A stretch of 34,193 bases of DNA from Pirellulales bacterium (GTDB taxonomy: Bacteria > Planctomycetota > Planctomycetia > Pirellulales > Lacipirellulaceae). Both the position numbers and the translations under genes were made by a program. Under the pieces are notes generated by a model, which was not told where the DNA came from, did not search any database, and saw only the letters and a list, made by a program, of their open reading frames with translations. Position 1 is the first letter of the stretch; each line of letters begins with the position of its first letter. Positions 16,985 through 24,401 of the stretch are shown here, in pieces. Location: NCBI GenBank assembly GCA_020847515.1, contig JADLBW010000154.1:1-34193 (forward strand), read 5' to 3'.

Positions 16985-17962
16985 TTAAAAGAAGTAGAAG
17001 TATACGTAGTGAAAAAACAGCGGGGCGGTGAACGAAAGGCTGTCGATGCGGTCGAGGACGCCGCCGTGGCCGGGCAGCGAGTGGCCCGTGTCTTTGACTC
17101 CCAGGTCGCGCTTGAGCATCGACATGGTCAGGTCGCCCGCGAAGCCGGCGATTGCAACCAGGGCGCCTGCGGCGAGCGAGTGCCCCCAGTCCATGGGAGT
17201 AAGCAGCGGGCCTAGCACAGCGGCGGTCGCGACCGTGGTTGCAACGCCGCCCAGAAAGCCGGCAACCGTCTTGTTGGGACTAATGCGCGGCACGATGCGA
17301 CGGCGGCCGAGCGTTTTTCCCCAGACGTATTGTGCGACGTCGTTCAGTTCGGTAAGGGCGATGAGGAGCACGACCAGTCCAAGCCCCGGGACGTGCTCGG
17401 CAGCGGCGCTGGGCCACTGCGGTTCGACGCGAGGCGATTGGCCGGGCGTTAGCGCCAGCAGGTAGGCGGCGTGTGAGATGCTGAAGGTCGTAATCATCAG
17501 CCCCCAATGAAGTGCAGATGCGGCGTGGATGAAGCCGGTCGTGCGGCCGGCGAGGATCGCCACGGCCGGCATCGCCAACAGCGCGTAGACGGGAATGAAG
17601 ATAATGAACAGCCCGTACCAATCGGTATACGCCCAGTAGTACTGCAGCGGAATCGCTGTATAGGCAAGCACTCGCATAGTGCGGTCGTCGTCGCGCGTCG
17701 GCACAACTGTGACGAACTCTCTGAACGCTAACAGGCTGACGAACGCAAAAAAACCAACGGCTCCGGCCTGGCCGCTCAGCAGGGCAAGGGCCAGCAGGGC
17801 GACGATCCACCACCAAGTGCGGATGCGAGCGTTCAGTTCGCTGTAATCCTTCGCGCGATTGGATCGGGCAAAGAACTGTGCGACGGCCGTGCAGGCGGCC
17901 AGCAGCGCGACGAACGAGGCGAGGGCCCACAGGACTTCCGCAGGGAGTGCCGGCCAACCCAT
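16985..17962 (-). CDS. cdsA: Phosphatidate cytidylyltransferase (CdsA family)
   Basis: This integral membrane protein of 325 residues has about eight to nine hydrophobic segments. It converts a phosphatidate-type lipid and CTP to a CDP-lipid. The C-terminal CTP-transferase signature is complete: S-x2-K-R ... KD ... PGHGGVLDRIDS. A second conserved part is NDVAQYVWGKTLGRR ... ISPNKTVAGFLGG. The gene follows the CDP-alcohol phosphotransferase by 13 bases on the same strand, so the product CDP-lipid probably feeds that enzyme. The pairing recalls E. coli ynbA-ynbB, where a CdsA paralogue adjoins a CDP-alcohol transferase. Whether this is the housekeeping CdsA or such a paralogue cannot be settled from one window. 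Confidence 0.9.
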   Translation of the reverse strand: MGWPALPAEVLWALASFVALLAACTAVAQFFARSNRAKDYSELNARIRTWWWIVALLALALLSGQAGAVGFFAFVSLLAFREFVTVVPTRDDDRTMRVLAYTAIPLQYYWAYTDWYGLFIIFIPVYALLAMPAVAILAGRTTGFIHAASALHWGLMITTFSISHAAYLLALTPGQSPRVEPQWPSAAAEHVPGLGLVVLLIALTELNDVAQYVWGKTLGRRRIVPRISPNKTVAGFLGGVATTVATAAVLGPLLTPMDWGHSLAAGALVAIAGFAGDLTMSMLKRDLGVKDTGHSLPGHGGVLDRIDSLSFTAPLFFHYVYFYFF

Positions 17963-17975
17963 GCTTTGAAGCCTT

Positions 17976-18641
17976 TTAACTCGTTAGATGCCTCGCCGTG
18001 CGCTTTAGCCGGCGGAAGGCGGTGATCAAGCCGCCGATGACGATCGCCCAGAGTGCCAGCTCAATCGGGTGCAGCCGGTTGAGCAACGGGGCCTGCCACG
18101 CACGGGGCGTGAAGGCGTAGAAGAAGGCGATGGCCGTGATGAGCGCCATCCGTTGCGGCTTCGCCATGGGGCCGATGAAGACCTGGCCGCCTCCGAGGCT
18201 GGCCCCCAAGGCCCGGCAATAGGCGGTGAAGACCGCGACGATCGAAGCCGCGGCGCCGAGCGCGGGGCTACTGCCGGCGGCATAACCGGCCCCCAGCAGA
18301 ATGGCCGTATCGGCCACCCGGTCGGGAACTTCGTTATAGAGATCTCCGACCGGCGATCCGCGGCCTCCCTCGACGGCCACCAGCCCGTCGAGCAGGTTGG
18401 CGTACAGGCGAAGCTGGACGAACAGGGCGGCTATGGTCCACGCTGCGCGGCGGGCTAAATCGCTCTCCAGCTTCGCGGTGGCTGCGAACGACGCGCCAGC
18501 CGCGACGGCAAAGGCGATGCTCGACAGCGAGATGGCGTTAGGACTGACGCCGATGCGGGCCAGCCAAGCGGCCGCGCCTTGAAAGACGGCCCACTGACGG
18601 GATTTGAGGGGCCGTCGGTTTTCATGGGACGCGGCAGACAT
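17976..18641 (-). CDS. Atypical CDP-alcohol phosphatidyltransferase
   Basis: This integral membrane enzyme has 221 residues. The family signature is D-x2-D-G-x2-A-R-x8-G-x3-D-x3-D. Here it reads N82-x2-D85-G-x2-A-V90-x8-G99-x3-N103-x3-D107: the first and third Asp are Asn and the Arg is Val, while the second Asp, both Gly and the last Asp are kept, all with correct spacing. The change is patterned, so it more likely marks a subfamily (YnbA-like) than decay. The reaction would join a CDP-lipid to an alcohol acceptor of unknown identity. The start ATG 18641 lies 3 bases after the SMR gene stop; a TTG just before it is possible. The downstream cdsA supplies the likely substrate. Confidence 0.85.
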   Translation of the reverse strand: MSAASHENRRPLKSRQWAVFQGAAAWLARIGVSPNAISLSSIAFAVAAGASFAATAKLESDLARRAAWTIAALFVQLRLYANLLDGLVAVEGGRGSPVGDLYNEVPDRVADTAILLGAGYAAGSSPALGAAASIVAVFTAYCRALGASLGGGQVFIGPMAKPQRMALITAIAFFYAFTPRAWQAPLLNRLHPIELALWAIVIGGLITAFRRLKRTARHLTS

Positions 18642-18644
18642 CAA

Positions 18645-18992
18645 TCAGCGACCCATGAGATACATGCCCAGGAACAACAACGCCATGCCGGCGATATTGG
18701 GCAGTGTAATCGGCTTTCCATAGGCCGCCAGCGCAATCAGGGCCGCCCAAACGAACGTTGACGCATAAATCGGATATAAGACGGTCAATGAGCCGCCCCG
18801 CTTGAACGCGGCCACGAACAGCACCATCACGCCAATGTAACAGGCGACGCCAGCAGCGATGCGCCAATTCAGGAGGTAACCGCTAACGCCGCCTGAAGCC
18901 GCGTCGGCGCCCGACTTGTAAAGGAACTGGCCAAGCGCTCCCAGCAGCGCGGCGGCGACGAACATCATGATCGAGCTAAGAGGAGTCGCCAT
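18645..18992 (-). CDS. SMR/EamA-type small membrane transporter
   Basis: This 115-residue protein has four predicted helices (near 7-25, 41-64, 68-90, 95-113), the size of EmrE or ArnE. The third helix LYPIYASTFVWAALIALAAYG and the end GMALLFLGMYLMG fit the SMR/EamA fold. Position between glnS and two lipid-head-group genes hints at a lipid or lipid-linked sugar flippase, as ArnE/ArnF, rather than drug export; this is inference from neighbours. It has 6 bases to the glnS end and 3 to the next gene, so translation is probably coupled. It would act as a dimer. Confidence 0.82.
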   Translation of the reverse strand: MATPLSSIMMFVAAALLGALGQFLYKSGADAASGGVSGYLLNWRIAAGVACYIGVMVLFVAAFKRGGSLTVLYPIYASTFVWAALIALAAYGKPITLPNIAGMALLFLGMYLMGR

Positions 18993-18998
18993 GGAGGG

Positions 18999-19481
18999 TT
19001 AGTCGCGCGATGAATCCTTGCTCCAGCTATCGCGGAGGGTGGCCGTGCGGTTGAAGACCGGTTTTCCTGGCTGGCTGCCGGTGGGATCGACGTAGAAGTA
19101 GCCTACCCGTTCAAACTGGAAGCGGTCGCCTGGCGCGGCTGTCGCCAGCGAAGGCTCGAGCTTCGCGTCGCTGATCACCTCCAGCGAGCGGGGGTTGATG
19201 TTATCGAGGAACGTCCCGCCTGCGGGGGCGTCGTCGGGGTTTTCGACTCTGAACAGGTGATCGTAGAGGCGGACCTCGGCGGTCACGGCGCGGGGGGCCG
19301 AGACCCAGTGGATCGTCCCTTTGACTTTCCGCGCGTGGTCTGGGTCGAACGTGCAGCGCAGCTCGGCGATCTCGCCCGCTGCAGTCTTCACCACTTCGTC
19401 GCACTGGATGACGCCGGCGAAGCGCAAGCGGACTTCGCCGCCGGGCTTGAGGCGGAAGAACTTCTTGGGGGCGTCTTCCAT
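18999..19481 (-). CDS. glnS: Glutaminyl-tRNA synthetase, C-terminal part (anticodon-binding domain) beyond the in-frame TAG
   Basis: These 160 residues read MEDAPKKFFRLKPGGEVRLR ... KGTIHWVSAPRAVTAEVRLYDHLF ... FERVGYFYVDPTG ... KPVFNRTATLRDSW, the beta-barrel anticodon-binding region of GlnRS. The piece is in the same frame as the N-terminal part and separated from it only by TAG 19494-19496 and four further codons (R-D-D-F). ATG 19481 is simply the first internal Met; no ribosome site precedes it, so independent translation is doubtful. A loop after CTFDPD is about ten residues shorter than in E. coli. No other stop or frameshift is present, which argues the domain is still maintained or was interrupted very recently. 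Confidence 0.85.
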   Translation of the reverse strand: MEDAPKKFFRLKPGGEVRLRFAGVIQCDEVVKTAAGEIAELRCTFDPDHARKVKGTIHWVSAPRAVTAEVRLYDHLFRVENPDDAPAGGTFLDNINPRSLEVISDAKLEPSLATAAPGDRFQFERVGYFYVDPTGSQPGKPVFNRTATLRDSWSKDSSRD

Positions 19482-19493
19482 AAAGTCGTCGCG

Positions 19494-19496
19494 CTA
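19494..19496 (-). other. In-frame TAG codon splitting glnS
   Basis: On the minus strand the sequence reads GAG CTC TAC ATC TAG CGC GAC GAC TTT ATG, i.e. ELYI-stop-RDDFM. Homologues have an acidic residue here (E. coli IWIDRADF; others ELYIERDDF, from memory), so one base change GAG to TAG explains it. With it read through, glnS would span 18999-20678 and encode 559 residues, against 554 in E. coli. TAG is an ordinary stop elsewhere in this window (leuD, pgsB, PSP1), so genome-wide reassignment is excluded. Confidence 0.93.
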
Positions 19497-20678
19497 GATG
19501 TAGAGCTCGCGCGAGAAGGGGACTTTGCTCGTGCCCAGCTCGGGCTTCTGGGGGTGGTTCGCCGCGTCGAGCTCACGGGTCTCGCCCTCGGGCACGTTGG
19601 TAAGGACGACCTTCAGCGGCCGCAGCACGGCCAGCGCCCGGGGGGCGCGCTGGTTGAGGTCTTCGCGAATGGCGTCCTCGAGCCAGGCCATCTCGATCGT
19701 GCTATTAAACTTCGCCACGCCGATGCGGTCGCAGAAACTCCGAATCGCCTCGGGCGTGTAGCCGCGGCGGCGCAGGCCGCGGATCGTGAGCATCCGCGGG
19801 TCGTCCCAGCCGGCGACGTGGCGTTCTTGCACAAGCTGCAAGAGCTTGCGCTTGCTCATCACCGCGTAGGTGAGATTGAGCCGGGCGAACTCGATCTGCC
19901 GCGGGTGGTGGATCGCCAGCTCGCGGCAGAACCAGTCGTAGAGCGGCCGGTGATTTTCGAACTCCAAGGTGCAGATCGAGTGGGTGATCCCCTCGATCGA
20001 GTCGCTCTGGCCGTGCGTCCAGTCGTAAGAGGGGTAGATGCACCACGTATCGCCCGTGCGATGGTGTGCGGCGCGCTTGATGCGGTACATCACCGGGTCG
20101 CGGAGGTTGATGTTCGGCGCGGCCATGTCGATCTTCGCCCGCAGCGTGCGGCTGCCGTCGGGGAACTCGCCGTTCTTCATCCGCTCGAACAGGTCGAGAT
20201 TTTCCTCCGCCGAACGATTGCGGTATGGGCTTTCGCGGCCGGGCTCGGTGAGCGAGCCGCGGTACTGTCGCATCTCGTCGGCCGAGAGGTCGCAGACGTA
20301 CGCCTTGCCGGCCTTGATGAGCTGGATGGCCCAGCGGTAGAGCTGGTCGAAATAGTCGGAGGCGTAGTAGAGTCGGTCTTCCCACTGGGCGCCCAGCCAG
20401 CGGACGTCGTCGACGATCGAGTCGACGTACTCCTGCTCTTCTTTGGCGGGGTTGGTGTCGTCGAACCGCAGGGTGAACTTGCCGCCGTACTGACGGGCCA
20501 GGCCGTAGTTGAGGCAGATGCTTTTGGCGTGGCCGATGTGCAGGTAACCGTTGGGCTCGGGCGGGAAGCGGGTGTGGACGCGGCCGCCGCCTTTGCCGGC
20601 GGCGCGGTCGGCGTCGATAATCTGCTCGATAAAGTTGCGAGCGGCCTTTTCGCTGTTGGGGCGGAGGTCGGACGACAT
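19494..20678 (-). CDS. glnS: Glutaminyl-tRNA synthetase, N-terminal catalytic part ending at TAG
   Basis: GlnRS attaches glutamine to tRNA-Gln. The 394 residues before the TAG hold the whole class I catalytic core: [15 protein letters not shown] (HIGH at 47-50), [30 protein letters not shown] and the KMSKS-like VMSKRK (274-278), followed by the start of the anticodon-binding part. The start MSSDLRPN follows GGAAG at 7 bases; the longer upstream frame has no family similarity. If translation stops at TAG the product lacks most of the anticodon-binding domain and would probably be inactive or unspecific. The organism could still make Gln-tRNA through Glu-tRNA and GatCAB, unseen here. Downstream genes are tightly packed, so strong termination at TAG could also affect them by polarity. 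Confidence 0.93.
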   Translation of the reverse strand: MSSDLRPNSEKAARNFIEQIIDADRAAGKGGGRVHTRFPPEPNGYLHIGHAKSICLNYGLARQYGGKFTLRFDDTNPAKEEQEYVDSIVDDVRWLGAQWEDRLYYASDYFDQLYRWAIQLIKAGKAYVCDLSADEMRQYRGSLTEPGRESPYRNRSAEENLDLFERMKNGEFPDGSRTLRAKIDMAAPNINLRDPVMYRIKRAAHHRTGDTWCIYPSYDWTHGQSDSIEGITHSICTLEFENHRPLYDWFCRELAIHHPRQIEFARLNLTYAVMSKRKLLQLVQERHVAGWDDPRMLTIRGLRRRGYTPEAIRSFCDRIGVAKFNSTIEMAWLEDAIREDLNQRAPRALAVLRPLKVVLTNVPEGETRELDAANHPQKPELGTSKVPFSRELYI

Positions 20679-20803
20679 GGGCGAACTTCCGGAGGGGGGC
20701 TCAGCAGGCGAGCGCCGGCGGACGGGCTGGGCGCCAGGTGCGTGGCAGTCTAACAAAGTAACGGCGGCGCCAGCAGGGCGACTGCGGCCGCACGTCCGGG
20801 GCG

Positions 20804-20825
20804 GGGCCAGTGCATGCACTGGCCC
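20804..20825. promoter_or_regulatory. Perfect 22-bp palindrome, operator candidate
   Basis: Eleven bases GGGCCAGTGCA are followed directly by their exact reverse complement, giving a loop-free dyad. It lies about 125 bases upstream of the glnS start and 45 bases upstream of the TATAAT box that faces pgsB. A loop-free dyad of this length is the form of a dimeric regulator binding site. The regulator is unknown and no second copy was noticed. Confidence 0.5.
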
Positions 20826-20844
20826 GTCGCAACGATTGCGGCGT

Positions 20845-20876
20845 TTGCCCTTGGCAAAAACAGCCGTTTCTATAAT
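20845..20876 (+). promoter_or_regulatory. Possible promoter for pgsB
   Basis: A perfect TATAAT lies at 20871-20876 in otherwise GC-rich DNA. Possible -35 words are TTGCCC (20-base spacing) or TTGGCA (14-base spacing), both off the ideal 17. It would give a leader of about 220 bases before pgsB. Confidence 0.3.
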
Positions 20877-21100
20877 CTATGCGCCTCCGGCATGAAGGGG
20901 AAAGTCGGTAAGACAGGTTAAATGTTTTGGCGGACTGCCCCGCGCAAGAATGAATGCTCCCGCCTCCAGGGCGCGCTGAAGGGTCGATTGACAAATCCCG
21001 CAACGGAGCGGCCGCCCGCCCTTGGCACTCGCCGCGAGCCTGGGCCGATGATCTTCGATTGCCATCGCACTTGGTCGGGCCTTCGCGCCCGACGTACCCC

Positions 21101-22297
21101 ATGAGCGCCTTCGCCACGCTTGCCGCCACGACGGGACTGCTGATTGGCAGCGGGGTCGCCGAGCTTACGGCCCATCGTCGGCGGCTGCGCCAGATTCCGG
21201 TCCGCATCCACGTCAACGGCACGCGGGGCAAGTCGAGCGTCGCCCGACTGATCGCCGCCGGGCTGCGGCACGCCGGCATTCGCACCTGCTGCAAAACGAC
21301 CGGCACGCTGCCGCGGATGATCATGCCCGACGCCTCGGAATACCCCGTGTTCCGGCCGTCGAAGGCGAACGTTATCGAGCAAATTCGCATTGTCAGCGCG
21401 GCCGTCGAAGCGGAATCCGAGGCCCTGGTGCTGGAGTGCATGGCGCTGATCCCATCGCTGCAGTACCTGTGCGAAGACAAGCTGGTCCGCGCGACCCACG
21501 CCGTGATCACCAACGCCCGCGAGGACCACCTCGACGTCATGGGCCCTACCGGGCGCGACGTGGCGCTGGCGCTGGCCGGCATGGTCCCCGTCGGACAGAA
21601 GCTGTACACCGCCGAGCGGAAGTACCTGGATGTGTTCGAGCGGGTGTGCCGGGACCGGGGGTGCGAATTGATTGCCGTGAGCGAGGCGGAGACGACGGCG
21701 ATCACCCCGCTGGACCTGGCCGGGTTCTCGTACGTCGAACATGCCGACAACGTCGCACTGGCGCTTAAGGTGTGCGCGGGCGTCGGCGTCGATCGCGCGA
21801 CGGCGCTGCAGGGGATGTGGCGAGCGGCGCCCGATCCTGGCGCCATGACCGTACATGAAATGAACTTCTTCGGGCGCGAGATCAACTTCGTCAACGGCTT
21901 CGCGGCCAACGACCCGCAGTCGACCGAGCAGATCTGGCGGCTGGCGCTGGAGCGTTACGCCGACGTGGAGAAGCGGATCGCGATCTTCAATTGCCGCGGC
22001 GATCGACCGGACCGCTCGCGGCAATTGGGGTCGGTGGCGCCCACGTGGCCGCCGGCGGACCACTACCTGCTGATCGGGACCGGCACGTTCATTTTCGGGA
22101 AGTACGCGGTCCAGGCCGGGCTCGACCCTCGCAAGCTGGTGTTCGCCGAGGATCACCCGGCGGAAGACATCTTCGAGCGGATCGTAGAACTTACGGGGCG
22201 CCGTTCGCTCGCCATGGGCATGGCGAACATCGGCGGCATCGGGCTGGACGTGGTTCGATATTTTGCCAACCGCAGCAACGCCAGGATTTTCAAGTAG
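21101..22297 (+). CDS. pgsB: PgsB/CapB-type poly-gamma-glutamate synthase
   Basis: This amide ligase of the Mur-ligase-like family has 398 residues, near the 393 of B. subtilis PgsB. After an N-terminal hydrophobic stretch (FATLAATTGLLIGSGVAE) comes IPVRIHVNGTRGKSSVARLI, in which G-T-R-G-K-S (40-45) is the ATP loop. Further conserved parts are KTTGTLPRMI, VLECMAL, HAVITNAREDHLDVMGPTGRDVA and NCRGDRPDRS. It would polymerise glutamate at the membrane together with PgsC. ATG 21101 is chosen because similarity begins there. It is the first gene of a pgsB-pgsC-pgsW operon; pgsA is absent. Confidence 0.92.
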   Translation: MSAFATLAATTGLLIGSGVAELTAHRRRLRQIPVRIHVNGTRGKSSVARLIAAGLRHAGIRTCCKTTGTLPRMIMPDASEYPVFRPSKANVIEQIRIVSAAVEAESEALVLECMALIPSLQYLCEDKLVRATHAVITNAREDHLDVMGPTGRDVALALAGMVPVGQKLYTAERKYLDVFERVCRDRGCELIAVSEAETTAITPLDLAGFSYVEHADNVALALKVCAGVGVDRATALQGMWRAAPDPGAMTVHEMNFFGREINFVNGFAANDPQSTEQIWRLALERYADVEKRIAIFNCRGDRPDRSRQLGSVAPTWPPADHYLLIGTGTFIFGKYAVQAGLDPRKLVFAEDHPAEDIFERIVELTGRRSLAMGMANIGGIGLDVVRYFANRSNARIFK

Positions 22298-22306
22298 CGG
22301 CGCCAA

Positions 22307-22377
22307 GGGGTGTCGGGATGCTTTTGCGACTGGCGGCTCCGATTAGGCGGAAAACGCCGCAAAAGCATCCCGACCCC
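22307..22377. repeat. Palindromic repeat copy 3 (REP-like hairpin) between pgsB and pgsC
   Basis: The left arm starts GGGGTGTCGGGATGCTTTTG at 22307 and the right arm ends AAAGCATCCCGACCCC at 22377. It matches copy 2 closely except for a two-base insertion (GT) in the left arm and a changed inner arm. It begins 9 bases after the pgsB stop, inside the operon, where it could lower expression of pgsC and pgsW or protect the pgsB message. Confidence 0.85.
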
Positions 22378-22419
22378 GTGAGCGCGCCACGGCGGTTATT
22401 TACCCTCAGCGGAACATTT

Positions 22420-22911
22420 ATGGTTGACATACTTACCGCATCCATCGGCATCGGGCTGGCCGTCAGCCTCCTGTTTTCAGAGATGTTTGGCCTGGCGGCC
22501 GGCGGCATGGTAGTGCCCGGCTACATCGCCTTACACCTCAACCGACCGGTGGACGTGACGCTGACGCTGATCGCGGCGCTGGTGACCTACCTGGTCGTCC
22601 ACTCGCTATCGACGTTCATGATCATCTATGGCAAGCGCCGCACCGTGATGATGATCATTGTGGGGTACTTGGTTCGCGGCTTGATGGGGATGATCCCGTT
22701 TTACAGCTCTGAGTCGCTGTTTCAGATCAGCCAACGGCTGAGCGACTCTCCGGGGGCGTTCGAGGTCATCGGCTACGTGATTCCCGGACTGATCGCCATC
22801 TGGATGGACCGCCAGGGGGTGTTGGAAACGCTGACGGCGCTGGTCACCTCGTCGGTCGTCGTGCGACTGGTGCTGATGCTGGTGTTTGGTTTGGAATTGC
22901 AGAGGTTGTAG
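22420..22911 (+). CDS. pgsC: PgsC/CapC-type poly-gamma-glutamate synthesis membrane protein
   Basis: This 163-residue membrane protein has about four to five helices, against 149 residues in B. subtilis. Characteristic parts are IGIGLAVSLLFSEMFGLAAGGMVVPGYIAL at the start, VTYLVVHSLSTFMIIYGKR, RRTVMMIIVGYLVRG and VIGYVIPGLIAIWMDRQGV. It forms the membrane part of the synthase with PgsB. The start is ATG 22420; an in-frame extension upstream runs through the hairpin repeat and is not homologous. Only a weak GCGGA precedes the ATG. It is 122 bases from pgsB and 190 from pgsW, unusually loose for this operon because repeats fill both gaps. Confidence 0.92.
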   Translation: MVDILTASIGIGLAVSLLFSEMFGLAAGGMVVPGYIALHLNRPVDVTLTLIAALVTYLVVHSLSTFMIIYGKRRTVMMIIVGYLVRGLMGMIPFYSSESLFQISQRLSDSPGAFEVIGYVIPGLIAIWMDRQGVLETLTALVTSSVVVRLVLMLVFGLELQRL

Positions 22912-22974
22912 GGGGTGAGCAGGTGCGTCGGTGAGTAGGCCAGTAGCGCCCGCGCGCTGGACTCCTGCTGCAAC

Positions 22975-23050
22975 TGACAACGGACAACGGACAACGGACA
23001 ACGGACAACTGACAACTGACAACTGACAACTGACAACTGACAACTGACAA
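22975..23050. repeat. Heptamer tandem repeat (GGACAAC/TGACAAC)
   Basis: About eleven head-to-tail 7-base units: one TGACAAC, four GGACAAC, five TGACAAC, then a partial TGACAA. The block lies between pgsC and pgsW, 52 bases before the pgsW start. Seven-base short tandem repeats of this wording occur in intergenic DNA of cyanobacteria and other phyla (recalled). Copy number would be expected to vary between strains. It is not a CRISPR array, as there are no spacers. Confidence 0.95.
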
Positions 23051-23101
23051 TCACGCCCCCCTCGGCCGCCGTCATCGGTTTCCCTCAAGAAAACGCTAAC
23101 C

Positions 23102-24304
23102 ATGAAGAAGATTTACTGGCGGCCGCGGTCGGTTTCTCGGCCCGCGCTGCTGTTGATATCGCTGATCTCGATCGCCGGACTGGTGGTCGTGGAGCGCTGG
23201 AAGATCTCGACCGAGCAGCCCTTTCTGGATGAGAAGCGGGCGGCCGCCGAGCTGGCCCTCGAGGGCTTCGAGGTGATCAAAAAGGCCCGCCAGGAACTGG
23301 GGCCGGAGATCGATCCGTCGGTCGATCCGGCCCTGTCGGGCCTGATCGGCGTGCCGATCTCGCCGGTGACGTCGACTCGGGGCGAGATCTCCGCCAAGCA
23401 GACGTCGATTAATCCAAATTTCGCCGCCGTCGTCGTCCAAATGCTCAAAGACGCCGACGTCCACGAGGGCGACGTCGTCGCCCTGGGCGTCTCGGGCTCA
23501 TTCCCCGCGCTGAATATTTGCACGTACGCCGCCTGCGAGACGCTGAAGGTGACGCCGCTGGTGATCTCGGGGGCGAGCGCCTCGCAATTCGGCGCCAACG
23601 TGCCGGCCCTGTTGTGGCCCGACATGGAGCTCAAGCTGCGCCAGAACGACGTATTCAACATCAAGTCGATCGCCTGCTCCATCGGCGGGGAGCAGGACCG
23701 CGGCTTGGGCTTGCAGGAAGAAGGCCTCAAGCTGGTCGTCTCGTCGATTGAGCGCAACGGGCTGGACGTATTCAGCCCCGGCACGCCGCCGACGGCCGCG
23801 ACGGAAACGCCAGGGCAGTACGTCCCCAGCGACATCGACTTCGTCGCGAATATCGAAGAGCGGATGCGGCTGTACGAGAATCACGCCAAAGGCAAGCCGA
23901 TCAAGGCGTACATCAACGTGGGCGGCGGCACCGTTTCGGTCGGCAAGAACATCGGCAAACTGATGTTCCGCCCCGGGCTGAACCTCCGCCCGCCGCGGCA
24001 CGTTCGCGAGGTCGACGGCGTCATGCCCCGCCTCAGCAAGCAAGGCGTGCCGGTCATCCACCTGGTGCACGTCAAGACGCTCGCCGACCGCTACCAGTTG
24101 CCTTTGGAACCGACGGTGATGCCGTCGATCGGCTCCGGCGGCGTGTTTTACGGGATCGACTACTCGAAGCCGCTGGTGGTGGGCGTGCTGGCGTTCGTGC
24201 TGATCTGCCTGTACGGGTTCATACGCTCCGACGTGGGCTTCCGCATGCTCCGCAGGTCGCATGGGTCCCGCAAGCGCGACGAACAGCCGGAGCCGATGGT
24301 CTGA
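23102..24304 (+). CDS. pgsW: Poly-gamma-glutamate system protein (PgsW-like)
   Basis: This 400-residue protein begins with an N-terminal anchor (ALLLISLISIAGLVVVERW), followed by a large extracytoplasmic domain and a C-terminal membrane helix (PLVVGVLAFVLICLYGFI) with a basic cytosolic tail. Conserved-looking parts are DVVALGVSGSFPALNI, SGASASQFGANVPALLWPDME and AYINVGGGTVSVG. I recall this family as 'poly-gamma-glutamate system protein', found next to pgsB and pgsC in genomes that lack pgsA; its biochemical role is unknown. Here it is third in exactly that order. It may replace PgsA in export or chain release, which is inference. Confidence 0.85.
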   Translation: MKKIYWRPRSVSRPALLLISLISIAGLVVVERWKISTEQPFLDEKRAAAELALEGFEVIKKARQELGPEIDPSVDPALSGLIGVPISPVTSTRGEISAKQTSINPNFAAVVVQMLKDADVHEGDVVALGVSGSFPALNICTYAACETLKVTPLVISGASASQFGANVPALLWPDMELKLRQNDVFNIKSIACSIGGEQDRGLGLQEEGLKLVVSSIERNGLDVFSPGTPPTAATETPGQYVPSDIDFVANIEERMRLYENHAKGKPIKAYINVGGGTVSVGKNIGKLMFRPGLNLRPPRHVREVDGVMPRLSKQGVPVIHLVHVKTLADRYQLPLEPTVMPSIGSGGVFYGIDYSKPLVVGVLAFVLICLYGFIRSDVGFRMLRRSHGSRKRDEQPEPMV

Positions 24305-24336
24305 AGGCATCCGACCGTCGCCTGGAACCACGCGCG

Positions 24337-24369
24337 GGCCTGGTCGCTGGCAGTGGAAGCGACCAGGCC
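24337..24369. terminator. Bidirectional hairpin between convergent pgsW and DUF3618 genes
   Basis: GGCCTGGTCGCT (24337-24348) and AGCGACCAGGCC (24358-24369) form a perfect 12-bp stem with a 9-base loop, midway between two convergent stop codons. Position and stability fit a two-way terminator, although no T-tract follows on either side. Confidence 0.6.
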
Positions 24370-24401
24370 GTATGGAGGCCGGTTCAGGAAGGACATGGGG
24401 C

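Larger units (their letters stand above)
20679..21100. other. Divergent control region between glnS and pgsB
   Basis: These 422 bases separate the minus-strand glnS-lipid operon and the plus-strand pgs operon. They hold a perfect palindrome (20804-20825) and a TATAAT box (20871-20876), both listed. The part 20880-21100 has no recognised element; the pgsB frame is open from 20954 but the translation before ATG 21101 has no family similarity, so a long leader is likely if TATAAT is the promoter. Confidence 0.6.

Noticed and set aside
18999-20678. TAG reassigned to an amino acid throughout this genome
   Set aside because: leuD, pgsB and the PSP1 gene end in TAG at the expected protein length, so TAG is used as a normal stop.
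22975-23050. Possible CRISPR array
   Set aside because: Units are seven bases, directly contiguous and without spacers; no cas gene is nearby.
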